Positions 33,801 to 42,420 of a DNA stretch of 64,000 bases are shown here, one piece after another (position 1 is the stretch's first letter; each line of letters opens with the position of its first letter). The position numbers and the translations under genes are program-made. The DNA comes from Symsagittifera roscoffensis. Lineage: Eukaryota > Xenacoelomorpha > Acoela > Convolutidae. The stretch is taken from NCBI RefSeq assembly GCF_963678635.1, contig NC_087069.1, positions 46,394,276-46,458,275 of the forward strand. The letters are read 5' to 3'. The notes under the pieces are model-generated. The model was not told the origin of the DNA, made no database searches, and saw only the letters and a list, made by a program, of their open reading frames with translations.

Positions 33801-36675
33801 TGAAGTCACGCGGCCGACCGTTAAGCTCGCTCCGGTTCTTCCTTCTTCAGGGGGGGGGGGAGGATGTTGCAAAGCAAATGTAGAGTATAGATGCATATAA
33901 AACAAGAGTATAGATGCATATAAAACAAGAGTATAAATGCATATAAAACAAGCACAGTTGGCCGAGCGGCCTAGAGACAAGTCTCTCACGCCGGTCAACC
34001 GGGTTCGAGTCCCCCCATATGCAGACCTTAAAACATGTAGACCCGAGGGGCTATAGCCCCATTTGACCGTTTTTTACTGTTTTTTGGTTCTAATTCGGTT
34101 CAGCCTTGATTAAGGCTGACCGCCAAAAAGTGCAATTTATCTCAATGACATTACCGACCGGTTCTTTTGGCTAGCTCGCGCCAATTTGTTTATTGGAGCT
34201 GAATATTGGTAAAAAATTATGAACTTGTTAAACAGCAAAAACTTGAATGAAAATTATCAATATATCCGATAAATTCTGTATTGCCGAGAATACGAATTCA
34301 TTATTGATTTTTTGGTTTTAACTTCATTCTACGGAGATTTAGCGAGCACATTATGGAAAGATTTCTTTGTTTTTCGGCCTCATGATTTGTACGGAAGTCG
34401 ACATTTTTTTCTCGGGAAAATTAGGAAAATTACTATCTTTTGTTTTTCTGCTTTTTTATTATGGCGGCTTACACATCAAAGCAGGGATTTTTTTTCTGTT
34501 ATGAGCAATTTTTAATCTAATTAAACGTAATTCAGTGATTTGTAAATCTTCGAACTCTGGTTTTTATATTTAATTTGAACTTCAATCAGTTTTTTGTGTC
34601 ATTTGTGTTTTGCGCGTTCGCCATATCACTGTGAGGCTTTTAATGTAGCGTCTTTTAAAAGTATTTTAAAAAAATTTCATGTCTATATTTTAAGAGTGAT
34701 GTTTCGTGAAAACTGAATAGTTCGAGTTTCCAAACTTATTTGTTCGAAAATTTTTGTGACAGCAATTTTGTTTTGACTCAACGGGCGATTACTTAAGTAA
34801 TAACAGTTTAGTTGCCGCTCGATAAATTACTCTGGATGCTCATTTCTGCATTTTGGTCGTGTTTCTTAGAATGCTTTCCTCAAACTGAACATAATTTGAG
34901 ACATCTTATATCTACTAGCTTGCAATGCTATGTTTGTGTTGTATGGCAAGTGATGTGAAGCTGCGCTTCGCCTCTTTGTTCAACCTAAAAAGACATTGAA
35001 CAAAAGTCGTCAGCTGATATAAAAGGAAAATTGGATTTAGAGAAAAGATACAAATTCAAGCTTCCTTCTTTTCCTGTAATGGTCGCATCAGTAACCAAGA
35101 AGTTTCATATCTGTGGGTCCCCTGAGGTTTTATACTTCTAAATGAAATTTTCCTTACTTCAAACTAACAGAAGTAAGCCATCGACTAAAAAACGTTTATT
35201 TTGCAAATGAATGAAACTAACAAGGCTGAACTTAGTGATTGTCGACCCAGTGAGGAGTGAACGTTTTCTTTTAGCTAAGAATTTTGATTGAAGTTAGAAA
35301 GCACAAACGAGCGTATTTTGGCTTTTTAATGGTAATTTTCGTTTTGTCCCTAGTTCAGAATTACATGCTTTTTCTAGTTACTTGTTGATTTTTTTCTGGG
35401 ATGCTGCCACACCCGTTATGTATGGATGTTGCAACCTCTTAGAAAAAATTCAACAAGTAACTAAAAAAGCATCTAAACCTGAACTAGGGACAAAACAAAA
35501 GCGCCATAGACAACGAGCCCGCATTAATCCTCGCTGTTTAGGTTTACGATGAAATAGCCAGTCAGTTCAGTGGCACCAGACACTCCATGTGGCCGAGAGT
35601 GAGACAGTTTCTGGACAATGTCCCTTCTGGATCAGTACTGGCTGATGTGGGGTGTGGAAATGGAAAGTATCTTCATCAGCACCAAGAGGTTTTTAAGGTT
35701 GATATAATTATATAGAATCGATAGAAAAACTGAGTGTTTTGGAAATTTGATTGCCGTTCTTCGTCTCTGGCTCAATACTGTCGTTGCTTGAGTATTGCTC
35801 GATAGTCGTTACAGCAATTTATAAAACTATTTAAAGAGCATAATACCTATAAAAATTTGTTCATCAATAAAACAGTTTTTTTTATTTAGGCTCAAGCTTT
35901 TCCCGTATTTCTTAGGTTTTACTGGAAAATTATGTGTTAAAAAGTGGAAATTCGTTGAGAAAACTTGGAAATGCGATAGCCTGCTTGATTTTTTCTAAGT
36001 TTTGAGGGTTTTGAAGGTTTTTAAAAGTTTTACAGGTTTTTCAAAGTTTTGAGGTTTTTATGACAACCGGATGCCAATGTTTAGATCGGCCTCGACAACA
36101 GTTTCGGCCTTATCGATATCTGTGCCGCAAGGGGCTTCCAAGTCATGGCGTCAGATTGTCTTAAAACACCATTACGTAACAACAGTTGTGATCATGCAAT
36201 ATCAATCGCAGTTATTCACCATTTATCTACATTGGATAGAAGAAAAGCTGCAATACGTGAAATTGTCAGAATATTGAATACAGGTGGAAAAGCTTTGATT
36301 TATGTTTGGGCTATGGAACAAAAAGTGAATAATGAACAATCGAAATATATTTCAACGAAAAGAAATGAAGAATTGAGTGTTAATTTGACCGAAAATACTG
36401 AAGAAAAAGAAGAAAAAACAATTGATTATCACGTGAACAGAACAGAGTTTATGCAACAAGATTTATTTGTTCCGTTTTCTAAAAAACCTCAAAATGTGAA
36501 GAAAAGTCAACAAAGTTCAGAAATTATGAACAAAATGGAAACGTATTATCGATTTTATCATTTGTTTTTGAAAGGAGAATTGGAACAGTTGTGTGTTGAA
36601 GCATGTTCGAATGTTGAAATTGTTGACAGCTATTATGACGATGGAAATTGGTGTGTGATTCTACGAAAATTGTAA
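15865..36675 (+). CDS. ALKBH8: Alkylated DNA repair protein alkB homologue 8 (tRNA wobble-uridine methyltransferase/dioxygenase)
   Basis: ALKBH8 finishes wobble-uridine modification of certain tRNAs: its methyltransferase (with TRM112) makes mcm5U and its AlkB domain hydroxylates it. Exons: 15865-16321, 17134-17260, 17441-17655, 18156-18313, 19726-19930, 20826-20965, 35542-35697, 36085-36675. They total 2049 nt, giving 682 residues (human 664), with phases consistent at every join. Exon 1 is a divergent RRM-like region. Exons 3-5 hold the Fe(II)/2-oxoglutarate site: HVDTH (H-x-D), distal His in RYLWKHGI, and Arg in SYTFRKLRK. Exon 6 has Cys residues matching the zinc-binding linker. Exons 7-8 are the SAM methyltransferase: [11 protein letters not shown] (motif I), [24 protein letters not shown]-terminal NWCVILRKL. 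The start ATG 15865 follows an acceptor TTTCAG at 15849-15854, so a 5' UTR exon lies upstream. Intron 6 is 14.6 kb and full of mobile elements. Confidence 0.95.
16757..16995. repeat. Imperfect inverted repeat (possible MITE) in ALKBH8 intron 1
   Basis: GATGGGTTGGCTCTTTTCC.GTCCCCCC near 16761-16790 is answered by GGGGGGCGGGAAAAGAGCC at 16964-16982, with GATGGGTT following directly. The arms pair over about 20 bp around a loop of roughly 170 bp, and poly-C/poly-G tracts mark the inner ends. No target-site duplication was confirmed. Confidence 0.5.
18530..18890 (+). repeat. tRNA-containing dispersed repeat family D, copy 1
   Basis: It shares with 48925-49455 the head AAATAAAAGTG...GGTGGCAC, a tRNA-like middle with a B-box-like GATTCCGAATC, and the tail GAAGCACAGCTTCGCCTCTGTGTT. 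Partial copies lie at 34905-34990, 47680-47890 and 49830-50040. This head/tRNA/tail order suggests a SINE. It lies in ALKBH8 intron 4. Confidence 0.5.
18985..19065 (+). repeat. Dispersed repeat family C core
   Basis: ACGTAAAATCAGGTGCCAGAAATAATCTTC matches 57028-57075 (+). In reverse it matches 20040-20090 and 48482-48530 (CCATTCCGATGA.TATTTG.GGTACCTGATTTTGCGTGGAAAA). The extent and class are not determined. Confidence 0.4.
20040..20100 (-). repeat. Dispersed repeat family C core (reverse)
   Basis: It carries GGTACCTGATTTTGCGTGG preceded by ACCCATTCCGATGAGTATTT, nearly identical to 48482-48530. It lies in ALKBH8 intron 5. The open frame reading past the exon 5 donor at 19930 is produced by this repeat. 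Confidence 0.45.
20197..20487 (-). repeat. Dispersed repeat family A, copy 3 (reverse)
   Basis: It begins with the reverse of the family 3' hairpin (CAGGGCAAAGCCCTG) and ends TTCAAAAGTCGGAACAAC, the reverse of the family 5' end. It lies in ALKBH8 intron 5. Confidence 0.55.
21083..21678. mobile_element. Foldback element with about 200-bp inverted arms
   Basis: The left arm runs from the ATC repeats and CGGGTTTATTTAT through CTGAGTCTCTAC and GAGTTTTCATGAAACT to about 21283 (GCAGCCTAC). The right arm, read in reverse from 21678, has ATCACCATCGGGTTTATTTAT, CTGAGTCTCCAC, GAGTTTTCTTGAAACT and GCAGCCTAC. By eye the arms are roughly 75-80% alike and surround a loop of about 195 bp. No transposase is seen. 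It lies in ALKBH8 intron 6. Confidence 0.75.
21680..23400. other. Part of ALKBH8 intron 6 with no recognised feature
   Basis: This is AT-rich sequence with scattered short open frames. A 126-codon frame at 23172-23552 overlaps a tRNA-like repeat and has no recognisable similarity, so I do not treat it as a gene. Confidence 0.4.
23406..23480 (+). repeat. tRNA-derived sequence
   Basis: TTAGTCTAGTGGTTA is a strong D-arm/A-box match, and GGAGTTCGAATCTCC is a perfect 4-bp T-stem with a TTCGAAT loop. Only about four of seven acceptor positions pair, and the anticodon arm does not fold well. A tRNA pseudogene or SINE head is more likely than a working tRNA. Confidence 0.5.
24831..25215. repeat. Perfect 47-bp inverted repeat around the FLYWCH segment
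   Basis: Bases 24831-24877 are the exact reverse complement of 25169-25215, separated by 291 bases. The right arm fits the expected transposase reading (PVSP-type linker after FLYWCH), so the left arm appears to be the inverted copy. Confidence 0.9.
24858..25154 (+). pseudogene. FLYWCH zinc-finger fragment of MULE transposase
   Basis: The open frame has the FLYWCH C-terminal pattern: [13 protein letters not shown], then GQHNHD 25 residues on. The FLYWCH N-terminal part is replaced by one arm of the 47-bp inverted repeat. The frame ends in TAG at 25152, where the domain's protein should continue. This is a fragment, not a host gene. Confidence 0.6.
25205..25680 (+). pseudogene. MULE transposase fragments
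   Basis: Frames in this stretch give NFWLADGT and [10 protein letters not shown], then [12 protein letters not shown], then [11 protein letters not shown] followed by [14 protein letters not shown]. These are landmarks of FLYWCH-linked MULE transposases in the right order. Stops and frame changes separate them, and the segment between the LPNKT-like and FPPSLWN blocks is far too short, so the catalytic core is deleted. Confidence 0.65.
26070..26145 (-). repeat. tRNA-like sequence (reverse)
   Basis: On the - strand GCCTCCTGGTATAGTGGTTAAAGC is a strong tRNA 5' part. The 3' part GGGATCGAATCCC closes a T-arm, and GCCTCC/GGCGGC gives a nearly paired acceptor stem. The anticodon arm does not fold cleanly. 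It is a tRNA pseudogene or young tRNA-derived repeat inside the Mutator-like element; a working tRNA is not excluded. Confidence 0.5.
26648..26717 (-). repeat. tRNA-like sequence (reverse)
   Basis: On the - strand CCTGTGGCGCAGTCGGTAGTGC is a good A-box region. It is followed about 25 bases later by a degenerate B-box (AGTTCAATTCTA). It spans the right edge of the Mutator-like element. It is likely a SINE head. Confidence 0.45.
26772..27257 (+). repeat. BEL 5' LTR
   Basis: It begins TGTTGCAAAGC and ends GCGAGCACA. It contains three tandem 23-bp units (26791-26859), each with GCATATAAAA (TATA-like), followed directly by a tRNA-like segment with A-box at 26866 and a mutated B-box (GGTTTGAGTGC) at 26909. 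Confidence 0.95.
26860..26929 (+). promoter_or_regulatory. tRNA-like pol III promoter inside the 5' LTR (degenerate)
   Basis: The A-box TGGCCGAGCGG fits the tRNA-Leu/Ser class. A perfect six-base-pair hairpin AGAGAC-AA-GTCTCT occupies the anticodon-arm position. The B-box carries two changes relative to the 3' LTR copy. Confidence 0.6.
27261..27278 (+). other. Primer-binding site of the BEL element
   Basis: TGGCGCCCCTCAAGGGAC starts three bases after the 5' LTR. It begins with TGG, the complement of a tRNA CCA end. The primer tRNA was not identified. Confidence 0.75.
27279..28271 (+). other. BEL leader / gag 5' region
   Basis: A 109-codon open frame at 27408-27737 (Gln/Ser-rich) may be a remnant of the gag N-terminus, and it is out of frame with the main gag block. 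The rest shows no long frame. Confidence 0.4.
28272..29928 (+). pseudogene. BEL gag remnant
   Basis: The frame from 28272 is open for 347 codons (Pro/Ser-rich, then the gag core with [15 protein letters not shown]) to TAG at 29313-29315. The same frame continues to TAA 29478-29480, after which gag similarity moves to the frame at 29482-29928, which ends after a first zinc-knuckle-like Cys/His block ([13 protein letters not shown]). So there is at least one nonsense change and one frameshift. The first codon at 28272 is GTG, not ATG; the true start is lost or upstream. Confidence 0.7.
29874..30467 (+). pseudogene. BEL second zinc knuckle and protease remnant
   Basis: It overlaps the previous frame by 55 bases in another phase. 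It carries a second Cys/His block ([14 protein letters not shown]) and an aspartic-protease-like [20 protein letters not shown]. It closes at TAA 30465-30467. Confidence 0.7.
30482..31499 (+). pseudogene. BEL reverse transcriptase remnant, several frames
   Basis: Similarity runs through frames at 30482-30694, 30755-30979, 31011-31196 and 31248-31499. Recognisable parts are the pre-RT linker, [10 protein letters not shown] (first catalytic Asp region) and [10 protein letters not shown] (YVDD box) near 31310. At about 30977 the text jumps from a PELRF block to a FHGTS block, so roughly 60-70 codons of the RT fingers are missing by comparison with the family. The RT is dead. Confidence 0.75.
31626..33900 (+). 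pseudogene. BEL RNase H and integrase remnant
   Basis: Frames 31626-31985 and 31840-33900 overlap in different phases. The second is open for 686 codons and runs into the 3' LTR. It carries RNase H text ([14 protein letters not shown]), a His/Cys zinc region, and integrase core landmarks [12 protein letters not shown] and [15 protein letters not shown], then [17 protein letters not shown]. This is the best preserved part. The single frame change near 31980 separates it from RT. Confidence 0.8.
33849..33864 (+). other. Polypurine tract of the BEL element
   Basis: Sixteen purines, mainly G, end exactly where the 3' LTR starts (TGTTGC). They are the usual primer for plus-strand synthesis. Confidence 0.85.
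33865..34350 (+). repeat. BEL 3' LTR
   Basis: 486 bp, TGTTGC...GAGCACA, with the three 23-bp TATA-bearing units and an intact tRNA-like segment. It is followed by the target duplication TTATG. Confidence 0.95.
33952..34023 (+). promoter_or_regulatory. tRNA-like segment with intact A- and B-box in the 3' LTR
   Basis: The A-box TGGCCGAGCGG lies at 33959 and a consensus B-box GGTTCGAGTCC at 34002-34012, 43 bases apart, normal tRNA spacing. The acceptor stem is weak (GCA/TGC only), so it is not a processed tRNA gene. Confidence 0.65.
34905..34990 (+). repeat. Family D tail fragment
   Basis: GTGAAGCTGCGCTTCGCCTCTTTGTT matches the tails at 18850 and 49420. It lies in ALKBH8 intron 6. Confidence 0.4.
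35336..35501. mobile_element. Short foldback/MITE in ALKBH8 intron 6
   Basis: Bases 35341-35397 and 35440-35496 are about 57-bp inverted arms, roughly 90% alike, with outer end GTTTTGTCCCTAGTTCAG and a 42-bp loop. The element ends 45 bases before ALKBH8 exon 7. No target duplication was recognised. Confidence 0.7.
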
Positions 36676-36712
36676 ATAATTTTCTGAAGTTATCAAATAA
36701 GGTTTTTTGGAC

Positions 36713-36718
36713 AATAAA
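36713..36718 (+). promoter_or_regulatory. Poly(A) signal of ALKBH8
   Basis: Canonical AATAAA 38 bases after the stop codon. Confidence 0.75.
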
Positions 36719-36730
36719 GTCTACCTTGAA

Positions 36731-39232
36731 CATTTTTTTGTTTTGATATCATATTTTTGCCACAAACAGTTAGATGTTGCAAACTCTCCTTTTTTGAAAA
36801 ACTCTCTTTTTACTCCAAATCAGAACATTGGTCACTAATTCAAATATTACTAAATTGAAATATTTCTTTTTTGCGTTCAAATGACTATCTTCCACATGTA
36901 TTTTTTACCTCATCAATCCTTCCAAATTGTTACCCCTGGCATGCATGTCAAAACTCAACGATGCGTTAATGACCTTACAAATAGCTGGATCTGATAAGAT
37001 ATCCACCTCAACCCCTGTTGCGTTTATTCTCACCCAAAATTAGCAAATTTGTTCACATCTCTAATCTACCCTTCGTATATTCTCATGTTCACATCAGTGA
37101 GTTGATTTCCTTGGAGAGGGGGTCGTTTTTACCCATTTAACTCGATAATTTCAGTTATAACTTGTACTAACTGGGTGTCATTTGCTAATAACATCTCAAA
37201 GTTAAGAATGGTAGAACCAATTTCCTGTCAAACTTCTCGAGAGATTTTAGAATTGGGAGTTGAATTTCTTAATTTAGCCTAATTTGTCTTGGAAAGTTTT
37301 GTAAATCAAGATTTTGTCTCCTTACATTTTATCACTGCATTTTTAAATTTAGTAATTAGGATTTTCTGCAAGAAAGAAAGCGTTTCTATTTTTTGGAAAA
37401 AAAAATAGCGTTTTGTCGAATTCTATATGTTTGTTACTATATCTCAATTTTTGCATGTCACAAAGAATAGAGCATAAAAACTGCTACTATGGGGATAATT
37501 ACAATAATATTAAAGTCACTTATTTTCAAAATAGCTAGTGACTTGTTTTTACCCCTAAAGTGCAAAATTAGTAATTATTTGAAATATTTTTGCATATATT
37601 TGTAACGCGATCTGATTGCTTGATTACTTGTGAGCCAAAGTGAAAAAATTTATACTTGGGAAATATTATACGTTGACTTCAACTATTTTGTTAGTTAAAA
37701 CGCACAACCAAACTAATACTGGGGACAAAAACGTTTGTAGAAATTGTTTTGCATTACGAGAGATTTTATAGATTGTGATGGTCAATTGATTTAATAAATG
37801 AGTGAATGAAAAGCAATCTAGCAAGTTAAATGTGTAATACACAGCAATTGTTATCCAAAACTTATAACTGATTTTCGCAAGTCAACGGTTTTGTGTCTAT
37901 CAAAACAAAAGACGTTACATGATTCATTGAAAAAATATTATTTACTATTTTTCATGCTGACAATCGAAACTAAATTTGAGCTGATTTTGCTAGTTCCTAG
38001 TTTGTGACTATCACCGATCCTAACAATCTTCGAGAGTAATTCCATCCATCTCATTTTTATGATCTGATTAAAATTATAATTAGATCAAATAATGATTTTT
38101 TTCGGAAATATATATATTTTTTTTGTGTGTGTGTGTGTTAGTATCAAAGTTTTCCATTTCTTTTGTGCAGTAATAGAGATTTAGTAAACCCGCTGTTTTC
38201 AAAGTTTGCAATCCTATTTTGAAGTCAAAAAGTAGAATAAGCTTATCAATAGGGAGTCCGTACTATATACAAGCATGTGCAGAATGGACTTAACGGGCCG
38301 TTCTTTCTAATTCCCGCCACCTAGTTAAGAGGCGGCAATGATTATCCGATAATCTTTAGGAGGAATAATTGAATTTGAAATTGTACCTTTAATTGCATCC
38401 ATAACACCTAGTGTTAGTATAATACTATAAAACTCGCAAGTTGGGTGCTTATATCGAACAGTTTCTGAAAACCGTATGTAACGTCATTTTGGGCAAATGT
38501 TACTTTCATCAGTTTTGTTGATTAACGTCTTACGCAATGACAAAAACAAAATGAATGATATCAGTCTTAAAACATGAATAGTGCATTGTGCTGTTTTTTA
38601 AGGAACTCTCGATTTGCAGTCGCGCAGTATCAGCTAAACAAATTAGGAATGGCAATTTAAAAAAATAATTTGAGGTGAATTGAAGAGTTTTCACTAAATT
38701 GATTAGACTTCCAGTCTTGATGATTATTGAATATCAAGGAAAAAATGAAGCACGCACTCATTATTTTTCAGCGATTGTTAATAAAGGCCGGAAAAAATGA
38801 ACATAGACGACAGTATCTAGTTGTGGACACCATGGTAACCAGGTTCCAGAATATGTTTACTGCCGTATTTTGTGTTTCTAGGACATGCAAGACACCTTTG
38901 AATTCCATTCTCAGTGAAGATGCGACCCATTTGAATTTCTCATCATTGCGTAAAAAAACAGCTCAAAAATTGCAGGTTTTTGCATTAAATCTGATTAACG
39001 AACGATATTCAGGGATTGAACGACCCACATTATGTTCAAAAAATTATTATGGGTGAAAATAGCTCAAATCTTTGTTTTTAACAGATGTTTTGATACCATC
39101 AACTTTTTCTTTGTAAACTTAACTAATTAGGGTTCCTGCATCTTCCTTGTCATTACAAAGTAACAAATTGTAGCAATTGAGGTGTATTTTGAAGAAACTG
39201 ATAATGGTAAAAAACACCTTCGAAGTTAAGAA
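36731..39232. other. Intergenic region, no gene recognised
   Basis: AT-rich, with a (GT)n run near 38127. An open frame of 109 codons at 38727-39056 has no recognisable similarity. It contains AG/GT sites that could be exon borders (TTTCTAG at 38881; TGCAG|GTTTTT at 38978), but no gene model can be supported. Confidence 0.35.
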
Positions 39233-39710
39233 GACGGCTCGTATATCAAGGCAAAGTCCTTATTGTTCCGACTGCACTTAATTTGAATTTTTTTGTGGTC
39301 GAATAATTGACAAAATAATTGAGAAAAAAAAGATTTTTTATGTTTTATCCCCCATACGCTGTAAAACACTAAGGGTGCGTTTAGCGTCTCGTATTGTGAT
39401 AATAGGATTAAAAGGCTGGCCTCAATGGAATGCGATAATTTGCCTCTTAAGCGTGCTATAAGTTCGCAATATATCGCTCTTCAATTATCCTAAAATGGCC
39501 AAATTAGCAATTTTCAAACGCCGTAACTTTACGAAAAATGAGCACAGGTGAAATATCTTTTTTAAATTTGAGGCTAGGACAACAATAGCTTTCAGATGTT
39601 TCAAAAAATAAATCGTCAAAAACGCTTAGTTAACAAGTAAAAAATTGTCGGAATAAAAAAACCACACCAAGTATAGATATTCTGCGCTTTCTTCGAAAGT
39701 CGGAACAAAA
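39233..39710 (-). repeat. Dispersed repeat family A, copy 4 (reverse)
   Basis: It runs from GGCTCGTATATCAAGGCAAAG to CTTCGAAAGTCGGAACAAAAAG, both reversed family ends. The middle CCAAATTAGCAATTTTCAAACGCCG also matches. Confidence 0.6.
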
Positions 39711-40183
39711 AGAGCCAATTCTTGAGAAATCCTTAGGCACTGTTGGAAATGCACGCCACCAGCGAATAGCTAACTGTTCTACACCAGTTAATTAATTTGA
39801 GCTTATTGTCCAAGGAAACGCTTGTGTTATAATGCGAGTTCATTTTTTTTAACCTAAGCTTCATTGCTGCCTGTTTTTTTATAAGAAGTTGTGGGGGATA
39901 AGTTAGTGTATAAGGCGTGTCGTGATGAGAAAATTGGTCGCTATCAAATATTGGTCGCAATAAACCATTTTTAGCATTCACAATAGCGACAATTCTTCGC
40001 CGCAGAACAATTTTAACATAAATAAAAAACTAATTTGAAATTAAAACCATTTAAGTGCATAGCAACCAAACGGTCATGCCCGTTTGGGATCTGATGAGGA
40101 ATGTTTCACAGAACTACTAGCATTGAATCCTGATAACACTGGTAGCAACCGAACGGCTATGCTTTAGCGAGTATGGGTTTAGA

Positions 40184-40535
40184 CAGGGGCGGATCCAGGA
40201 TTTTCTCGAGGGGGGGGGGCGGATTTTCAAAAAATTGTTCGAAAATTTTGTCGACCTTTTTTTCTAGGTCAACCGAATTGATTTTTCGAGCGCTCCCTAA
40301 GGACAGTTTAGTCCCTGTTTTGGCCAAATTTTCTGCGCCGCAAATTTTCTGGCGTTTTTAAGCACTTTTTGGAAAATTTTGACCAAAAAATCGCGATTTT
40401 TCAGCGCGCGCTCCCTCCTCAAACTTAGTATATATTGGCGCCTTTAGAAAAATTTTAGGGTCGGTCGGCCAAAAATGGATTTCTTAAAAAGTACCAAAGG
40501 GGGACCCTTTGGGTTGGCAGGGGGTCGAAACTTAT
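40184..40535 (-). mobile_element. hAT-like MITE, copy 3, truncated
   Basis: It begins CAGGGGCGGATCCAGGATTT and matches copy 2 in orientation up to the GGGACCCTTTGGGTTGGCAGGGGGTCGA block. The far terminus is missing. Confidence 0.8.
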
Positions 40536-40904
40536 TTCGTGGAGCGCACGTCCAACCTTTTGTTTGTTCCAAATATTGCGAATCAGCTCAAAAGAGCTTT
40601 TTTCAATCAAAAAATCTATTCCTCAAATAATTGACCTTGAGACAAAGAAAATTTTGTGCTACTTATATTAATTAGAACCTTTTGGTAGAACTCAAAAAAC
40701 TGGAAATCGCTGGCCTAATAAAATTTTTGTTTTTCAAATTCCGCCCCTTTGTCAAATAATTCCTGCCCTTGCCACTGTCTGGATTACAGTTGGCTTGACT
40801 TGATTTTTAGAGAAGAATTATAAGTTTTAAAGGATTATAAAAGATAAATTATTATGATTTACTTAATTTGTGATATAATTGTGCGATATCGAATATACAA
40901 TATG

Positions 40905-40910
40905 TTTATT
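40905..40910 (-). promoter_or_regulatory. Poly(A) signal of the SIX gene
   Basis: AATAAA on the - strand, about 46 bases past the stop codon at 40957. Confidence 0.6.
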
Positions 40911-40956
40911 GCTCTCAGTATTATACTCCATAGTTTTCTCAGCAGTTTTGCAAGTA

Positions 40957-42420
40957 TCAGTTTTTGGCAAATGACTGGAGATACGCCGCAGTTGCAGCGT
41001 TATGATAGGGACTCATTCCGCTTCCAGCCAGCACTGATCCAAAATTAGTCCCGGAAGGAACAAATTCACTCAATTGTTTTCCAGAATTAGTAACATTACC
41101 GTTTGAAGCAAACAACCCAAGAGCTGCCGGATAATTGACTCCAGTATTGGCTGTGTTCAGAAATATTGTATCCGAGTTTCGGGATGGTGAAATTGCATGG
41201 GCTCTCGCAAAGAATGATGAAGTTTCGTTTTTGACGTGAGTTCCGCTCATTTTCTTCGGAATATTTTCAGTATTTACATCATTATTTCGTTTGTTTTTTC
41301 CAAAAGTGTGACTTGAATTTGATGAACTAAGGTTTCGTTTTGTGTTTGACCCGTTTTCACTCACATTAATATTCAGTGAAGACGATTTGTTGTTTATGTT
41401 TGTCGATGAAAATGAGATACTGCTGTTTAGATGTTGTTGATTTGTAGTTGTTTGTGGGTTATTTGCGTGATGTTTGAGGGAAATGAATTTGCCCTTGTGG
41501 TCTATTGTGATTTCATCTTCGCTGTCACTATTTCCGTCACCGCTGAAAAAAGAACAGTGTTAAATATCCGTGGCAGGAGAACCCGGTTTCTACGGTAGTT
41601 GCACTTTTTGGGCTTTTTTAGTCACGGCATTTAGAAGTTTTCGATAAAGTTTTTTTTACAAAGCATTTATTTTTGAAATTTTTATTCCAAGCAACTGGTA
41701 CTTCTATTGCTATTTTTCTGTCCATTATTCTAGCTTGAGCTTCAAATTGATATCTACTGTACAAAAAGGGATTTTAGATGTTGGATTTTGAATCAATTTT
41801 TTTGTTGTTGCATTTTTTTTGCATGGTTTGAAATTTTTTAAAGCCCATTCTCACCTTTTGTGTGGCGTTCTGTCTCTTTGTCTGCGGTTCTTAAACCAGT
41901 TGCTAACTTGAGTCAAAGTCAATCCAGAGTTTTTAGCCAGCGCTTTCTTCTCTTCAGGTGTGGGGTACTTATTTTTCTTGTAGCTTTCCTTCAATTTGTT
42001 TCTTGACTTCTCTTTGAAACAGTAAATTGTTTCCTCGCCGTCCCAAATAGTTTTAGGAAGTGGAAATTTCCGCCGTATTCGGTACTTATCGACAGCGCCG
42101 AGTGCTCGACCTCGTATTTTCTCGGCTTCGTAATAATGAGCTTTATACCACACGTCTTGAAGCAAGTCGTGGTTTTTCAAACTGAAACTATAAGTCTCCA
42201 ATAGAGTGTATAGCTCTCTGAAGTTTCGAGTGTGAAAAGCGACAACTGCTCGGCTTTTCATAACCACTTCGGACCCGTGTATTAGTTCTGTACTTGGAAG
42301 GGTCCATAAAAATCGAGTAAGTCTGTCGACGTCGCCGCTTTGAAACATGACTTCGGCTATGCATTCGATTTGCTCCCGGTTAAAATAAAAGTTAGACTGA
42401 GAAACAGGAAAATCGCACAT
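40957..42420 (-). CDS. SIX4/5-type homeobox transcription factor
   Basis: SIX proteins are nuclear DNA-binding factors that act with Eya co-activators in eye, muscle and sensory-organ development. Exons on the - strand: 42420-41855 (ATG to donor AAAAG|GTGAGA, phase 2) and 41542-40957 (acceptor TTTTTTCAG). They total 1152 nt, or 383 residues. Exon 1 holds the whole SIX domain (residues about 10-120; [46 protein letters not shown]) and the homeodomain (about 125-185; [30 protein letters not shown]). The homeodomain N-arm ETIYCF and SRNKLKE favour the SIX4/5 class (ETVYCF) over SIX1/2 (ETSYCF) or SIX3/6. After the homeodomain comes an acidic patch [10 protein letters not shown] and an Asn/Ser-rich tail without a recognised domain; extra 3' exons are possible. 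Confidence 0.92.

Larger units (their letters stand above)
26772..34350 (+). mobile_element. BEL/Pao LTR retrotransposon, structurally complete, coding region broken
   Basis: Two 486-bp LTRs (TG...CA) flank a 6.6-kb interior, with a perfect 5-bp target duplication TTATG at 26767-26771 and 34351-34355. A primer-binding site follows the 5' LTR and a purine tract touches the 3' LTR. The order gag, protease, reverse transcriptase, RNase H, integrase and the Pao-type integrase text place it in BEL/Pao. The LTRs differ at about 14 positions plus two single-base indels by eye (about 97% identity), so insertion is not very recent. Several stops, frameshifts and one internal deletion disable it. It lies in ALKBH8 intron 6 in the same sense as the gene, and its LTRs could supply premature poly(A) sites. 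Confidence 0.93.

Noticed and set aside
38727-39056. 109-codon + strand open frame as a gene
   Set aside because: No recognisable similarity, and coding-like composition is weak; left as unexplained spacer.
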